Source: Pseudomonadales bacterium
Lineage (GTDB): Bacteria > Pseudomonadota > Gammaproteobacteria > Pseudomonadales > Ketobacteraceae
Reading direction: 5' to 3'
NCBI GenBank assembly: GCA_002708905.1
Contig: PAPM01000016.1
Span: 1-64,000, forward strand
DNA: 64,000 nt
The notes under the pieces were generated by a model. It saw only the letters and a program-made list of their open reading frames with translations, did not search any database and was not told where the DNA came from. The position numbers and the translations under genes were made by a program. This document shows, one piece after another, positions 42,448-51,168 of this stretch (position 1 is its first letter; each line of letters begins with the position of its first letter).

Positions 42448-43142
42448 GATTTAGGAGTTACCTCTCGTTCAAGGGCCTCAACCAGTCCTAATACCGGTTG
42501 CAGGCGCAGGTCCAGTTCCGCCAACAGCAGAGACTGGATGTCTTTTCTGAATAGATCCAACCACCCGGACTGCCCCTGGGCCCGTAGATGATCAAAGCGA
42601 CGTTCCAACAGGCGGGGCACCGTGGCCAGAAATCTGGCGGTGTGATCCCACAAGGTGTCTTCCAATACCCGATCCAGCACGGCCAGTTTTTTCAATTGCG
42701 GCGTACAGCCTGCCAGGGCCTCACGCCCACTGGAACGGACAGCCCGCAACGCCAGATCCTGCTCCCGTTGAAGCGACAGGTAGAAACGGTGAAAGCGATC
42801 AAACTTCAGCTCAGGGTCATCTGCCACCACCACCGGCCACCGGACCTTGGGCCGCTCCGAAGCGGGATCACAGCTCTGGATAATCCCGCTCACCAACTTG
42901 GACTTGGTATGCAACACCGCTTGCTTCAAGTCGTCGCAGCTGTCCGTGACAGCAATAAAACCCCGCTCCGGTTTCACCTTGTGGGCGTCCGCCAGCATAA
43001 TGGAATCGGCAAAATTCAACATCTGCCCCAAACGATCGGCAAAGTCCTTGTGGGGCCAGTCTTCCTCGATCATCGCCAGGTCGGAAAGCAACCTGACCAG
43101 GCGCACATGACGGTGGGGAGAAGGGATAACCTGCTGGTTCAT
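42444..43142 (-). CDS. DUF3348 protein, first gene of the DUF802 motor operon
   Basis: The 232-residue protein is soluble and helical, without signal peptide. It matches the DUF3348 family by its LVRLLSDLAMIE start, the FADRLGQMLNFADSIMLADAH block and the FDRFHRFYLSLQREQDLALRAVRSSGREALAGC block, which is found upstream of DUF802/OmpA/DUF2894 genes in other proteobacteria. It overlaps the DUF802 start by ATGA. A cytoplasmic regulator or cargo of the motor is possible. The operon promoter must lie in 43,143-43,553, upstream on the minus strand. Confidence 0.8.
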   Translation of the reverse strand: MNQQVIPSPHRHVRLVRLLSDLAMIEEDWPHKDFADRLGQMLNFADSIMLADAHKVKPERGFIAVTDSCDDLKQAVLHTKSKLVSGIIQSCDPASERPKVRWPVVVADDPELKFDRFHRFYLSLQREQDLALRAVRSSGREALAGCTPQLKKLAVLDRVLEDTLWDHTARFLATVPRLLERRFDHLRAQGQSGWLDLFRKDIQSLLLAELDLRLQPVLGLVEALEREVTPKS

Positions 43143-43553
43143 AAAATAGTCACATCCCTTTCATCATAAACAGGGAAACTGACAGGCAGAGTGGCACAAA
43201 CCATTAATAAATTTTGAAGAAATCACTTTAAATTCAGGCAACTAGATCAGAGAGCCGGGCGGATAAACGAGCGTCCGTGGATGTTTGTTTTGTATTTTTA
43301 TAAAGGCGCATTATGGCCAATTCGGTGGAAACTTCAAGGCATCCGCGGCCGCTTTGAGGCTGGTGAGAGCGGGCTCAGGCACTTCCGGGATATTACTCAA
43401 AAGTCACTGAAAAAACGCTGCTAATGCACTGTTCACTGGACCCACCTGAGGACCCACCTGATCAAAAGCCGAGCTGGACACTCGGGTATATCTTCTATAC
43501 TGAAGCTTGTTGTTTCCACGTGGCAAATTCACCTTCCAGGGACCTGACACCAG
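43143..43553. promoter_or_regulatory. Divergent promoter region between motor operon and DUF3034 gene
   Basis: This 411-bp spacer contains a perfect 12-bp tandem duplication GGACCCACCTGA at 43438-43449 and 43450-43461. It also has a possible -10 TATACT at 43496-43501, with CTGGAC 16 bp upstream, for the DUF3034 gene. A 97-codon frame from 43,424 has no ribosome binding site and is not accepted. I saw no terminator or RNA gene. Confidence 0.4.
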
Positions 43554-44465
43554 ATGACCATCCCAAAGATTCCTCTCCACTCGAACCTCATTTGCTGTCT
43601 GCGGGCTCGCTGTCTCCCGGCTTGCAGTCTGCTGGCTTGCGTTCTGCTGGTCTGGGCGACCGGGGCTCAGGCCGGCTCCGGCAAACTACAGGAAACCGCC
43701 GGGGTAACCCAGGTTGAGGGCAGCGGTGGCGGCGGCCTGGTGCCCTGGGCCACTCTCAGCGGTTATGACACCCGGGATGAATGGTCCAGCAGCGTGTTCA
43801 TGACCCGGGTCACCCTGCCGGACTATCGTTTACAGGCCTTTGGGGCTGCAGCCAGCCTGTACGACCGGGTGGAAGTCAGTCTCGCCCGGCAAACCTTTGA
43901 GCTGAAGAACATACCCTTTGGCGAGCGGGAAATTAATCAACAGATCCTGGGGGTAAAAGCCAGACTCTACGGTGACATTGTCTATGGTGACTGGCCACAG
44001 CTGGCCGCCGGGATTCAATACAAGGAGCTGGACAACGACTTCATTGCCGGCGCCATCGGCGCGGAAGACACCGACAACGGCACCGATCTGTATCTTGCGG
44101 CCAGCAAAGCTCACCTGGGCGCCCTGTTCGGCTACAACCTGGTCTGGGACCTGACCCTGCGTGCCACCAAAGCCAACCAATTCGGTCTGCTGGGTTTTGG
44201 CGGTGATGACAATGACCGCTATGAAGTCATGGCGGAAGCGGCGCTGGCCGTACTCCTGAATCGTAACTGGGCATTGGGAGCCGAATACCGCCAGAAACCG
44301 GACAACCTCACCGCGCTGCAAGAAGACGATGCTTATGACGTCTTCGTGGCCTACATTCCCAACAAACAATTCAACATTACCTTCGCCTGGGTGGACCTGG
44401 GTGAGATTGCCGGTGAGGAAGATCAAACCGGTGCCTATGCCTCTCTGACCGGCTATCTTTGGTAA
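43554..44465 (+). CDS. DUF3034 outer-membrane-type protein
   Basis: The 303-residue product has a signal peptide ending near VWATGAQA. A beta-strand-rich body begins with a Gly-rich GSGGGGLVPWATLSGYDTRDEW and ends in ASLTGYLW, an aromatic barrel-type terminus. The pattern fits the DUF3034 family, whose role is unknown. It is followed after 17 bp by a truncated-haemoglobin lipoprotein. DUF3034 and group 1 globin genes are commonly adjacent, so the two probably work together in the periplasm and outer membrane. The ribosome binding site is only moderate. Confidence 0.8.
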   Translation: MTIPKIPLHSNLICCLRARCLPACSLLACVLLVWATGAQAGSGKLQETAGVTQVEGSGGGGLVPWATLSGYDTRDEWSSSVFMTRVTLPDYRLQAFGAAASLYDRVEVSLARQTFELKNIPFGEREINQQILGVKARLYGDIVYGDWPQLAAGIQYKELDNDFIAGAIGAEDTDNGTDLYLAASKAHLGALFGYNLVWDLTLRATKANQFGLLGFGGDDNDRYEVMAEAALAVLLNRNWALGAEYRQKPDNLTALQEDDAYDVFVAYIPNKQFNITFAWVDLGEIAGEEDQTGAYASLTGYLW

Positions 44466-44482
44466 TTCATCGGGTGAATCTA

Positions 44483-44935
44483 ATGAAGATCATGACGAGT
44501 TCTACATCAGCGACCTTCACTGCGGCCCTGATTTTAATGGGCAATTTCTTTTTGTCCGCCTGTCAAACGGCCCCGGCCGGCGACGCTCTCTATCAGGAAT
44601 TGGGCGGCATGGAAGGCATCACGGAGATTACCGATAACTTTATTTATGAAATTGGCTTTGATGAAAATATTGTCCGTCATTTCCAGGAAACCAATCTGGA
44701 GCGTTTCCGTGAAAAGTTTATCGAGCAGGTCTGTGAGGTCAGTGGCGGCCCCTGCAGCTACAGTGGCGACAGCATGGTTGAGGTGCACACCAACATGAAC
44801 GTCACCGAAGCGGAATTCAATCGCACCGTGGACTTGCTGGTGGCGGCCATGAACCGCAGTGGCATCCCGCATCCGGTACAAAATCAACTGTTGGCCCGCC
44901 TCGCCCCCACCCGGCCCGACATCATTTACAAATAG
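44483..44935 (+). CDS. Exported group 1 truncated haemoglobin, predicted lipoprotein
   Basis: The 150-residue protein starts with a hydrophobic signal ending in a lipobox (FFLSAC), so Cys should be lipidated and the protein held in the envelope. The globin part follows: LYQELGGMEGITEITDNFI, FRE(K)FIEQVCEVSGGPCSY, and the proximal His in MVEVHTNMNVTEAEFN. This is a group 1 truncated haemoglobin fold. Most such globins are cytoplasmic; an anchored form suggests handling of oxygen, NO or haem in the periplasm. It is 17 bp downstream of the DUF3034 gene. ATG 44483 has GGGTGA 7-8 nt upstream. Confidence 0.85.
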   Translation: MKIMTSSTSATFTAALILMGNFFLSACQTAPAGDALYQELGGMEGITEITDNFIYEIGFDENIVRHFQETNLERFREKFIEQVCEVSGGPCSYSGDSMVEVHTNMNVTEAEFNRTVDLLVAAMNRSGIPHPVQNQLLARLAPTRPDIIYK

Positions 44936-44957
44936 TGTGGCACCAATGGGGCAGTGG

Positions 44958-46820
44958 TCATACCGCCAGCCCCATTTCCTCATAAATATAATTATGGATG
45001 CCGCTATCGGCTATGCATTTCGAATTAAAGCAAACCCTGACCCGTTTCCCTTTCACCGACATCACCTGCCCTTCCACCCGACCAAAGCTGAACAACATCA
45101 AAACGGGCTCGCCGATTTGTGCGCCATGCTGTTCATCCAGGCGCAACATCGCACCGCGCTCTGACAGGTCCACCACCAACACCTCACTGGGTTGGCCTGC
45201 AATCTCAGCATGCACAAAGTTACCGATCCTGACCCGGGGATGTTTTCTTCTGGCTTCCTGCAAATAGACGCGTTCACAATCCATGAACACATAGGCCACC
45301 AGGAAGGCAATAAGTCCGCCGCGCACAAAACCAAACAGGAAGAATATCGGCAAACTCAGTTTCTCCAACATCTCAGCAACCATCCATTCATCCTTGTTAT
45401 AAATGTAGAAAGCACACCGGATCATGATTTGCAGAATGGCGGTTATGGTCGCGTACTGTAACGCTATCTGTATCGCTTTCTTTTGCACTGCCTTCTGATC
45501 CATTAAACGACGGCCCCGGCTTCTGATCACCACAATCGCCAGCAAACCAAAATTGATGGCCAGCAAAATATGAGGCGGCTTGAATTGCGTGGCAGACAGA
45601 GCATAGAACACCATGGAAGCCGTGGCGGCCGCCAGAAACGCAAAAATATAGGTAGCCAGATTGCGATCGCCAAACTGATTGCGCAGTGTCTCATTCATAT
45701 AGAAACCGCATCCAACCGCCAACACATAGGACAACCCGCCGCCAACGGACCAGCCTATCACCCGCGCTTCGGTGAACCAGGGCCCGCCACTGCCGTTGAA
45801 GGTACCGGAAAGATCGAACAAGACCAAAAACAACATGACACACAAGGCCGTGGTAACAAACGTGCCCATAAAGACCATTGCCATAGGTAACCGCAAGTCC
45901 AGATCCTTGCGATCGATAAATCTGATGATAAACCCGTAGCGGGAAAGCAGTGCATGGGCTTCCTGTGGATTGGAATAGGATTTCACACAGCTTTTGGCCA
46001 GCATCTCCGCCAGAGTGGAGCGCATGGTTTCCAGTTCGTTAATGTATTCCTGAATGGCAATAACATTGTCGCCGTCCAGCATGGCCGGGAGAACACCACC
46101 GATTTCCAGGATACGGCTTTCCATACGCTGCAAATCATTGACGCCTGGATAGTGGTTCTCAAACTCACGATTGACTCGAATCAGATACAGATTCAGTACC
46201 AGTAAACGCCCGGCAATGAACGGGGATTCCTGCAATTCAGGATCTCTGGCCACCCGATCCCAAAACTCAGCAAAACCACGGCCCTCCAGATCCGCATAGA
46301 CCGGATCCAGTTTTTTATGATTAAGGCTAATCGACTTGATGGCACCGATGATTTGTTGCTTCAGGTTCAGGGCATCTCTTGGTACGCGGGCCGAGGCCAG
46401 CAAAAAGCTGCGCCAACGCTCATCCGCTTTGGCAATGGGAGCGGCCAGTTGAACCAGGAGAATAAAAACCACCAGATAGGGTGAAATCAGTGATTGCCCT
46501 AACCTTTCCCCCAACAACAACATCTGATTGGCAAGATCATTCTCACCCAGCACAGACGCCACCCCCTGGATAAAGACCCCTTTCAAGCCGGGCACCTGAC
46601 TGATGACAAAGGCGATCGCCAGAAAGGTCAGAAAGTAAATCCCCGCGTATTCGCGGAAGACTCTGTCGTGAATGTAATCCTTCGGCTCGCCTTCAAATTG
46701 GGTTTGTTCCGCTGCCGACCAGCGGTTGAAACGCGGTAAAATCACTAACGCAAACAGCGCAAAGCAAACGGCAATATCCGCCAGGGAAACAATAAGAAAA
46801 GTGGTGAGCTCGCTATCCAT
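44958..46820 (-). CDS. Polytopic membrane protein with C-terminal PilZ domain
   Basis: The 620-residue protein has about ten hydrophobic segments in two blocks (N-terminal residues 8-135 and 310-500) with a long cytoplasmic helical region between. A PilZ-type domain occupies roughly residues 520-610: KHPRVRIGNFVHAEIAG gives the RxxxR-like c-di-GMP contact, and VVDLSERGAMLRL gives the (D/N)xSxxG motif. It should therefore bind cyclic di-GMP and pass the signal to a membrane process. The process cannot be read. The window's GGDEF/EAL enzyme could supply the signal but is not linked by operon. It converges on the globin gene with a 22-bp gap. Confidence 0.85.
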   Translation of the reverse strand: MDSELTTFLIVSLADIAVCFALFALVILPRFNRWSAAEQTQFEGEPKDYIHDRVFREYAGIYFLTFLAIAFVISQVPGLKGVFIQGVASVLGENDLANQMLLLGERLGQSLISPYLVVFILLVQLAAPIAKADERWRSFLLASARVPRDALNLKQQIIGAIKSISLNHKKLDPVYADLEGRGFAEFWDRVARDPELQESPFIAGRLLVLNLYLIRVNREFENHYPGVNDLQRMESRILEIGGVLPAMLDGDNVIAIQEYINELETMRSTLAEMLAKSCVKSYSNPQEAHALLSRYGFIIRFIDRKDLDLRLPMAMVFMGTFVTTALCVMLFLVLFDLSGTFNGSGGPWFTEARVIGWSVGGGLSYVLAVGCGFYMNETLRNQFGDRNLATYIFAFLAAATASMVFYALSATQFKPPHILLAINFGLLAIVVIRSRGRRLMDQKAVQKKAIQIALQYATITAILQIMIRCAFYIYNKDEWMVAEMLEKLSLPIFFLFGFVRGGLIAFLVAYVFMDCERVYLQEARRKHPRVRIGNFVHAEIAGQPSEVLVVDLSERGAMLRLDEQHGAQIGEPVLMLFSFGRVEGQVMSVKGKRVRVCFNSKCIADSGIHNYIYEEMGLAV

Positions 46821-47041
46821 AGCAATGTTCCGAGAAATGTGACCCAGATCTCAAAATAGGCCAAACAAAGGGAACATCAAGCTGTTTTACGGGTTCTGGT
46901 ACTAATCAACAGTTTTGTTGCTAATGAATACATGCAAGCCAGCAGCACTGATCAATTAACATCCAAATTTTGGATTTGCTGAGTCAACAGAAACAGTATT
47001 ACGCTTGTACGGGTGAAACGGACTTTCCAAGGAGGTGCAAC

Positions 47042-47992
47042 ATGCTCGCTGCTCACAATTCGCGCAAATTACTAACAACCAAACATGTTATCGATGAAAT
47101 CCCCGACCCGGTGGTTAAACCTCAGCAGGTATTGATCGAGGTGCACGCCTCCAGCGTCAACCCATTGGACTGGAAGCTCTACAAAGGCGTACGCTACGTG
47201 CCGTTCAAGAAAATCGTGCTGGGCCATGATGTGGCCGGTGTGGTCACACAGGTGGGGGACAAAGTAACCACCTTCAAACCGGGAGATGAAGTCTATTGCT
47301 GCTTACCCGGCTTACTGGGGGGCGCCTATGCAGAACAGGTTGCCGTAGCGGCTAGAAACGTATCTCTCAAACCTGAAAACCTGAGCATGCAGGAAGCCGC
47401 CGCCACGCCACTGGCAGCGCTCACCGCCTGGCAGGCGCTTAAACAGACCCAACTGAAAGCCAATGATTCCATATTGATCATTGGGGCTTCCGGCGGCGTC
47501 GGCACTTTCGCGGTCCAGCTTGCCAAAGCCATGGGAGCCGATGTAACCGGCGTGTGCGGCACTTCCAATATCGACCTGGTCCTCACGTTGGGGGCCGATG
47601 ACATCATTGACTATACCCAACACTCTATCTTCGATAATCACCAACAATATGATGTGATTTTTGATGTGATCGGACACGAGAGCTTACACAGCTGTCGCTA
47701 TATCCTGAAAAGCAACGGTCGCTACATCACTACAAACCCCAATCCGCGCAGCATTATGGATATCGCCAGTCACGGTTTGCGCGCGAATGGACAACGGGCC
47801 AGTTTCATTTCCATGAAAGCCAATGGTCAGGATCTGATGCACATTAAAACCTTGATCGAAGCCGGGAAAGTCAAACCGATTATCGACAAACAATACAGCC
47901 TGGACCAAATTGATGAGGCTTACGCCTATTCCCAAATGGGTCACTCCCGGGGAAAGATCGTCATCAACCTGGCGGAGCCCGCCGCAGTCTAA
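47042..47992 (+). CDS. Zinc-independent quinone oxidoreductase-type MDR dehydrogenase
   Basis: The 316-residue protein belongs to the medium-chain dehydrogenase/reductase superfamily. It has an N-terminal GroES-like domain (VNPLDWKLYKG, LGHDVAGVV) and a Rossmann domain with ILIIGASGGVGTFAVQLAKA. The structural-zinc cysteines are absent, as in quinone oxidoreductase/enone reductase members. It uses NADPH to reduce a quinone or an alkenal; the substrate is not predictable. ATG 47042 follows AAGGAGG at 6 nt, an excellent site; the longer frame from 46970 has no support. Its stop shares CTAA with the convergent vgrG gene. Confidence 0.9.
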   Translation: MLAAHNSRKLLTTKHVIDEIPDPVVKPQQVLIEVHASSVNPLDWKLYKGVRYVPFKKIVLGHDVAGVVTQVGDKVTTFKPGDEVYCCLPGLLGGAYAEQVAVAARNVSLKPENLSMQEAAATPLAALTAWQALKQTQLKANDSILIIGASGGVGTFAVQLAKAMGADVTGVCGTSNIDLVLTLGADDIIDYTQHSIFDNHQQYDVIFDVIGHESLHSCRYILKSNGRYITTNPNPRSIMDIASHGLRANGQRASFISMKANGQDLMHIKTLIEAGKVKPIIDKQYSLDQIDEAYAYSQMGHSRGKIVINLAEPAAV

Positions 47993-50097
47993 TTGAGGGA
48001 AACCTTTTTGCCTTTGACGATAACGTCTTTGGAGGCTTTAACCCCGATCTTGCCGGAGCCATTCAGTGTCAGGTCTTTGCCGCTGAGGATGATGGTGCCG
48101 TCTTTTTTCATGGTAAGCGACGCCTTGCCGACCTTGATGGTAAGCTCATCCTCAGCGGAGATCTGAATCTTCTTGGCGGAGTGACTGCTGGTGTCCCCCA
48201 CATTCAGAGATCGGTCTTTGCCGATATCTTCCGACATGCTTTTCCCGACCACCAGAAAACGGCTGGCACCCACCTCTTCCGCTTTTACCGCTGCAACGGT
48301 TTCATTCATGGCCGCACCCACGGTTACCTGATACACACCCCCTATGGTGAGTTCTTTGGCGGCGCCGACGGTTTCGGCAAAGTTAACCGCGATGGTTTCC
48401 GTTTTATTGCTGGCAATAGTGTTGCTTTGGTTCTGACCTACCGTAAGCGTTTGATTGCCGCCCACGGTCAGCGACTGATTTGAACCAATGGACTTGGTTT
48501 CGTCTGCGCCGACATTCATCGAGCGCATATTGCTGACCGTCAGGGACTGGTCGTTGGACACGGCTCCGGTTTCGTTATTGGCCACTTCATAGTTCCAGTC
48601 TTTTCCCGCTTTGAGATAAACCTCTTCTGCGCCGCCCTTATCATCAAACCGCAACTCATTGGCATTACCGCTTTGGGTCAGCCAGCCGGACTGGGTAGTA
48701 GTGTATTTCGGCCCGGGGTTATCCTTGTTGTACATGGCGCCGACCACAATGGGGCGATCCGGGTCACCATTGATAAAGTCCACCAACACTTCCTGGCCTT
48801 CCCTGGGTACAAAGCTGGCGCCCCAACCGCTACCGGCATAGCCCTGCAATACCCGCAGTTTGCAACTGTTATGATCACTGTCCCAGGGAAACTGAACCCG
48901 TATCATACGTTGTGGATCTGCATCACCCGATGATGCAGATGAACACAACTCCATAACTTTCGCCATCTGCGGCCCCGCCATCTGACGCTTGACCTGTTCC
49001 CTGGAAGGACGCACAGGAACATTCGCGCCCACACACTGAAAGCGGTTCTGGTAACGTTCCAACCCACCGGTACTGTTAGTGGCCTGATGGCTGACCCGTG
49101 TCAGCAGATACTTGTCACATTCCGAAGCAATGGAATGCTGCAGTTCAAAGCGGGCACCGCTGCGAAAGCCGGTGCAATTGGAATTGCCTTCCGCCACGTT
49201 ATAGCCGGATTCCATGGATTCCATCCAGTGTGCGGTAAGCAGTTTATTGTAGTCCGGCTCAAAATCATGGCAGCTGTTGCTACCGTCCTTGAAGTTATAG
49301 CCGCCATAGCGCTGCATACAATTGATGGCCGGAACCTGGGAAAACTTTGAAGTGGTGGGGATATGCTGCTTATAGTAGTTTTTAGGCGTATCCTGGTTGT
49401 AATCAATCTGTTCACAAGCTTGCGGGTGATAACGCAAGGTACGACGCCAATCGAAAATAAAAACGCCCTCTGCCCCCACATCCCGGGCCCGCCCCTCAAT
49501 CACGACTGTTCCCTCCGGACAGTCTGCAAAACTTCCCGGAGCGTCAGCCAGCACCAAGGTGTGATCCGTTTCTGTATGGGTAAAGTAGTAATTAATGCCG
49601 TCTTCTGCCAGCAGGCGTTGCACAAAGGCCAAATCGCTTTCATTGAACTGCACACAGTATTCCCGCTGCAGGTATTGCTTACTCACTTTCAGTTCGAGTG
49701 GACAGAACGCGCCATAAGATTTAATCACCTCTTCCACAATCTCAACGGCGGACTTGTTTTCAAAGATGCGATTGGTGCCGGCCTGGGATAAAAACCAAAG
49801 CCCGGGAACCAGGGAAACTTCATAGCCCCGGGTGCCGTTGTCGGTGACATCCTGCAGCATCAACTGGTTAACCCGACCGTGAATAAAATGGGGCTGGGAA
49901 CTGCCCTGGGGATGAATCGCAACACTCACCTTTTGGCCGATGACATCCTGACTGAGTAAAGTTTCAGCAGTCGACTGAAATCCCACCTGAAACTGAAAGG
50001 GTTGGGACAACGACTCATCACCCTTGAGATAGGAAACGATGCAGGAGTCATCCAAGAAACTGGCTTTCATCCTGAGCAAGCGTGCATCTTGCGTCAT
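47989..50097 (-). CDS. vgrG: Type VI secretion spike protein VgrG (orphan)
   Basis: The 702-residue protein has the gp27-like head (FQVGFQSTAETLLSQDVIG, FVQRLLAEDGINYYF) and the gp5-like OB domain (MIRVQFPWDSD, YAGSGWGASFVPREGQEVLVDFINGDPDRPIVVGAMYN). A C-terminal beta-helix is built of short repeats (SLTVGGNQTLTVGQNQ, DELTIKVGKASLTMKKDGT). It ends right after the helix, so it carries no fused effector. VgrG trimers cap the Hcp tube and carry effectors. No other T6SS gene is in the window, so this is an orphan unit that must work with an apparatus elsewhere. ATG 50097 has GGGGA 8 nt upstream. A pentapeptide-repeat gene precedes it on the same strand. Confidence 0.93.
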   Translation of the reverse strand: MTQDARLLRMKASFLDDSCIVSYLKGDESLSQPFQFQVGFQSTAETLLSQDVIGQKVSVAIHPQGSSQPHFIHGRVNQLMLQDVTDNGTRGYEVSLVPGLWFLSQAGTNRIFENKSAVEIVEEVIKSYGAFCPLELKVSKQYLQREYCVQFNESDLAFVQRLLAEDGINYYFTHTETDHTLVLADAPGSFADCPEGTVVIEGRARDVGAEGVFIFDWRRTLRYHPQACEQIDYNQDTPKNYYKQHIPTTSKFSQVPAINCMQRYGGYNFKDGSNSCHDFEPDYNKLLTAHWMESMESGYNVAEGNSNCTGFRSGARFELQHSIASECDKYLLTRVSHQATNSTGGLERYQNRFQCVGANVPVRPSREQVKRQMAGPQMAKVMELCSSASSGDADPQRMIRVQFPWDSDHNSCKLRVLQGYAGSGWGASFVPREGQEVLVDFINGDPDRPIVVGAMYNKDNPGPKYTTTQSGWLTQSGNANELRFDDKGGAEEVYLKAGKDWNYEVANNETGAVSNDQSLTVSNMRSMNVGADETKSIGSNQSLTVGGNQTLTVGQNQSNTIASNKTETIAVNFAETVGAAKELTIGGVYQVTVGAAMNETVAAVKAEEVGASRFLVVGKSMSEDIGKDRSLNVGDTSSHSAKKIQISAEDELTIKVGKASLTMKKDGTIILSGKDLTLNGSGKIGVKASKDVIVKGKKVSLN

Positions 50098-50219
50098 AAG
50101 CGATATCCCCGATCCAATCCATTCCATTAGTGAACTGCGAACCGGTTACATTCTACACGTTTAAACTTCGAAGAAAAAAGCACAAATACCAACCAGGGCG
50201 TGGATATTACCAACCCGGC

Positions 50220-51005
50220 TCAGGGAACAAAATGTCCTTCGCAGGTAGGTGTTGTCCCGTTGGAGTTTGCTGCACTGCCATCAGGACAGGTAGCGCCCTG
50301 CCAATCTATATTGCTGTCCAGTTTGGGAATACCCACCATTCCGACCAGGTTGGCGTTGGCAAAAAAGGTGACTTGCACGCCATTTACTCCCCTGAAATTG
50401 GTTCCCTGGACATTGGTATTGGAAAAGGTTGTGAACTGATTGAATTTGGTTCCACGCATGTCGGCATAGGACAGATTGGCGTCGGTAAAGTCAGCACCCA
50501 GAAAAGACGCTTCCCGGAAATTTCCCCGCAGTCGGGTGCTGGTCATGTTGGCGTCATGGAACTCAGCATTAAACGCACCCTGGGGCTTAAACTGTGCACC
50601 TTCAAAATTGGCATTATTGAGCCTGGTTTCGTAAAACACCGTGCCATAGAAACTGCCGTTACGGAAGTCCGCACCCTGGGCTTCTGCAATCCCCATATCC
50701 GCATTATCAAAGGCCGCGTCCCTTGCGAGCAGTCCTTCCATGTTGGTTCCGGCAAGATTACTGCCGCTCAGGTTTCTCGCACTGCACACATGGGACAACG
50801 AGCCAAAAGAAAGATCGCAATTCAGACAAATATAATCAGAATAAATTAGGCACTTCCAGATGGCGATATTACCCACGCTGGTAGCGCTGTCGCTAATCTC
50901 AAGATCACCACGAAAAGAGGATAGTTGGTCAGTTCGTTCAAAATCGGCACTGTAAGCAGAAGCCGATAACAAAATCCCTGCTGCTGCAATAAGTTCTTTA
51001 TACAT
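50220..51005 (-). CDS. Exported pentapeptide-repeat protein
   Basis: The 261-residue protein has a signal peptide (YKELIAAAGILLSASAYSA). From about residue 80 to 225 it has a series of A(D/N)LxX-type pentapeptide repeats (NLSGSNLAGTNMEG, DADMGIAEAQGADFRN-like, FLGADFTDANLSYADMRG, NVQGTNFRG), which fold as a right-handed square beta-helix. Paired cysteines near residues 55-80 and at the C-terminus suggest disulfides and a periplasmic location. ATG 51005 has GGAGG 8 nt upstream. It lies 122 bp upstream of vgrG on the same strand; whether it belongs to the secretion unit is unproven. Function unknown. Confidence 0.8.
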   Translation of the reverse strand: MYKELIAAAGILLSASAYSADFERTDQLSSFRGDLEISDSATSVGNIAIWKCLIYSDYICLNCDLSFGSLSHVCSARNLSGSNLAGTNMEGLLARDAAFDNADMGIAEAQGADFRNGSFYGTVFYETRLNNANFEGAQFKPQGAFNAEFHDANMTSTRLRGNFREASFLGADFTDANLSYADMRGTKFNQFTTFSNTNVQGTNFRGVNGVQVTFFANANLVGMVGIPKLDSNIDWQGATCPDGSAANSNGTTPTCEGHFVP

Positions 51006-51168
51006 GATCGTCACCTCCCTGTTTATACCCCCTTATCAGATCACGTGCTGAGAAAAGCGATAAGTAAATTTGGGAAGTTAGCTTTGTTCACTATTAACGA
51101 TGTTGAGCTTGCTGGATCAAGCCGTCAAAGGCCACTGAAGTATCAAGAGTGGTCAAGGTTGTACGAAG

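Noticed and set aside
38875-43142. A bona fide Zorya defence system
   Set aside because: Only the motor pair resembles ZorA and ZorB in architecture. The flanking proteins are DUF3348 and DUF2894, not ZorC, ZorD or ZorE, so the name is not applied.
43424-43717. 97-codon frame ahead of the DUF3034 gene
   Set aside because: It has no ribosome binding site, overlaps the DUF3034 start in another frame and has no recognisable features.
47989-51005. A type VI secretion gene cluster
   Set aside because: Only VgrG is present. No Hcp, sheath, baseplate, ClpV or membrane-complex gene occurs in the window.
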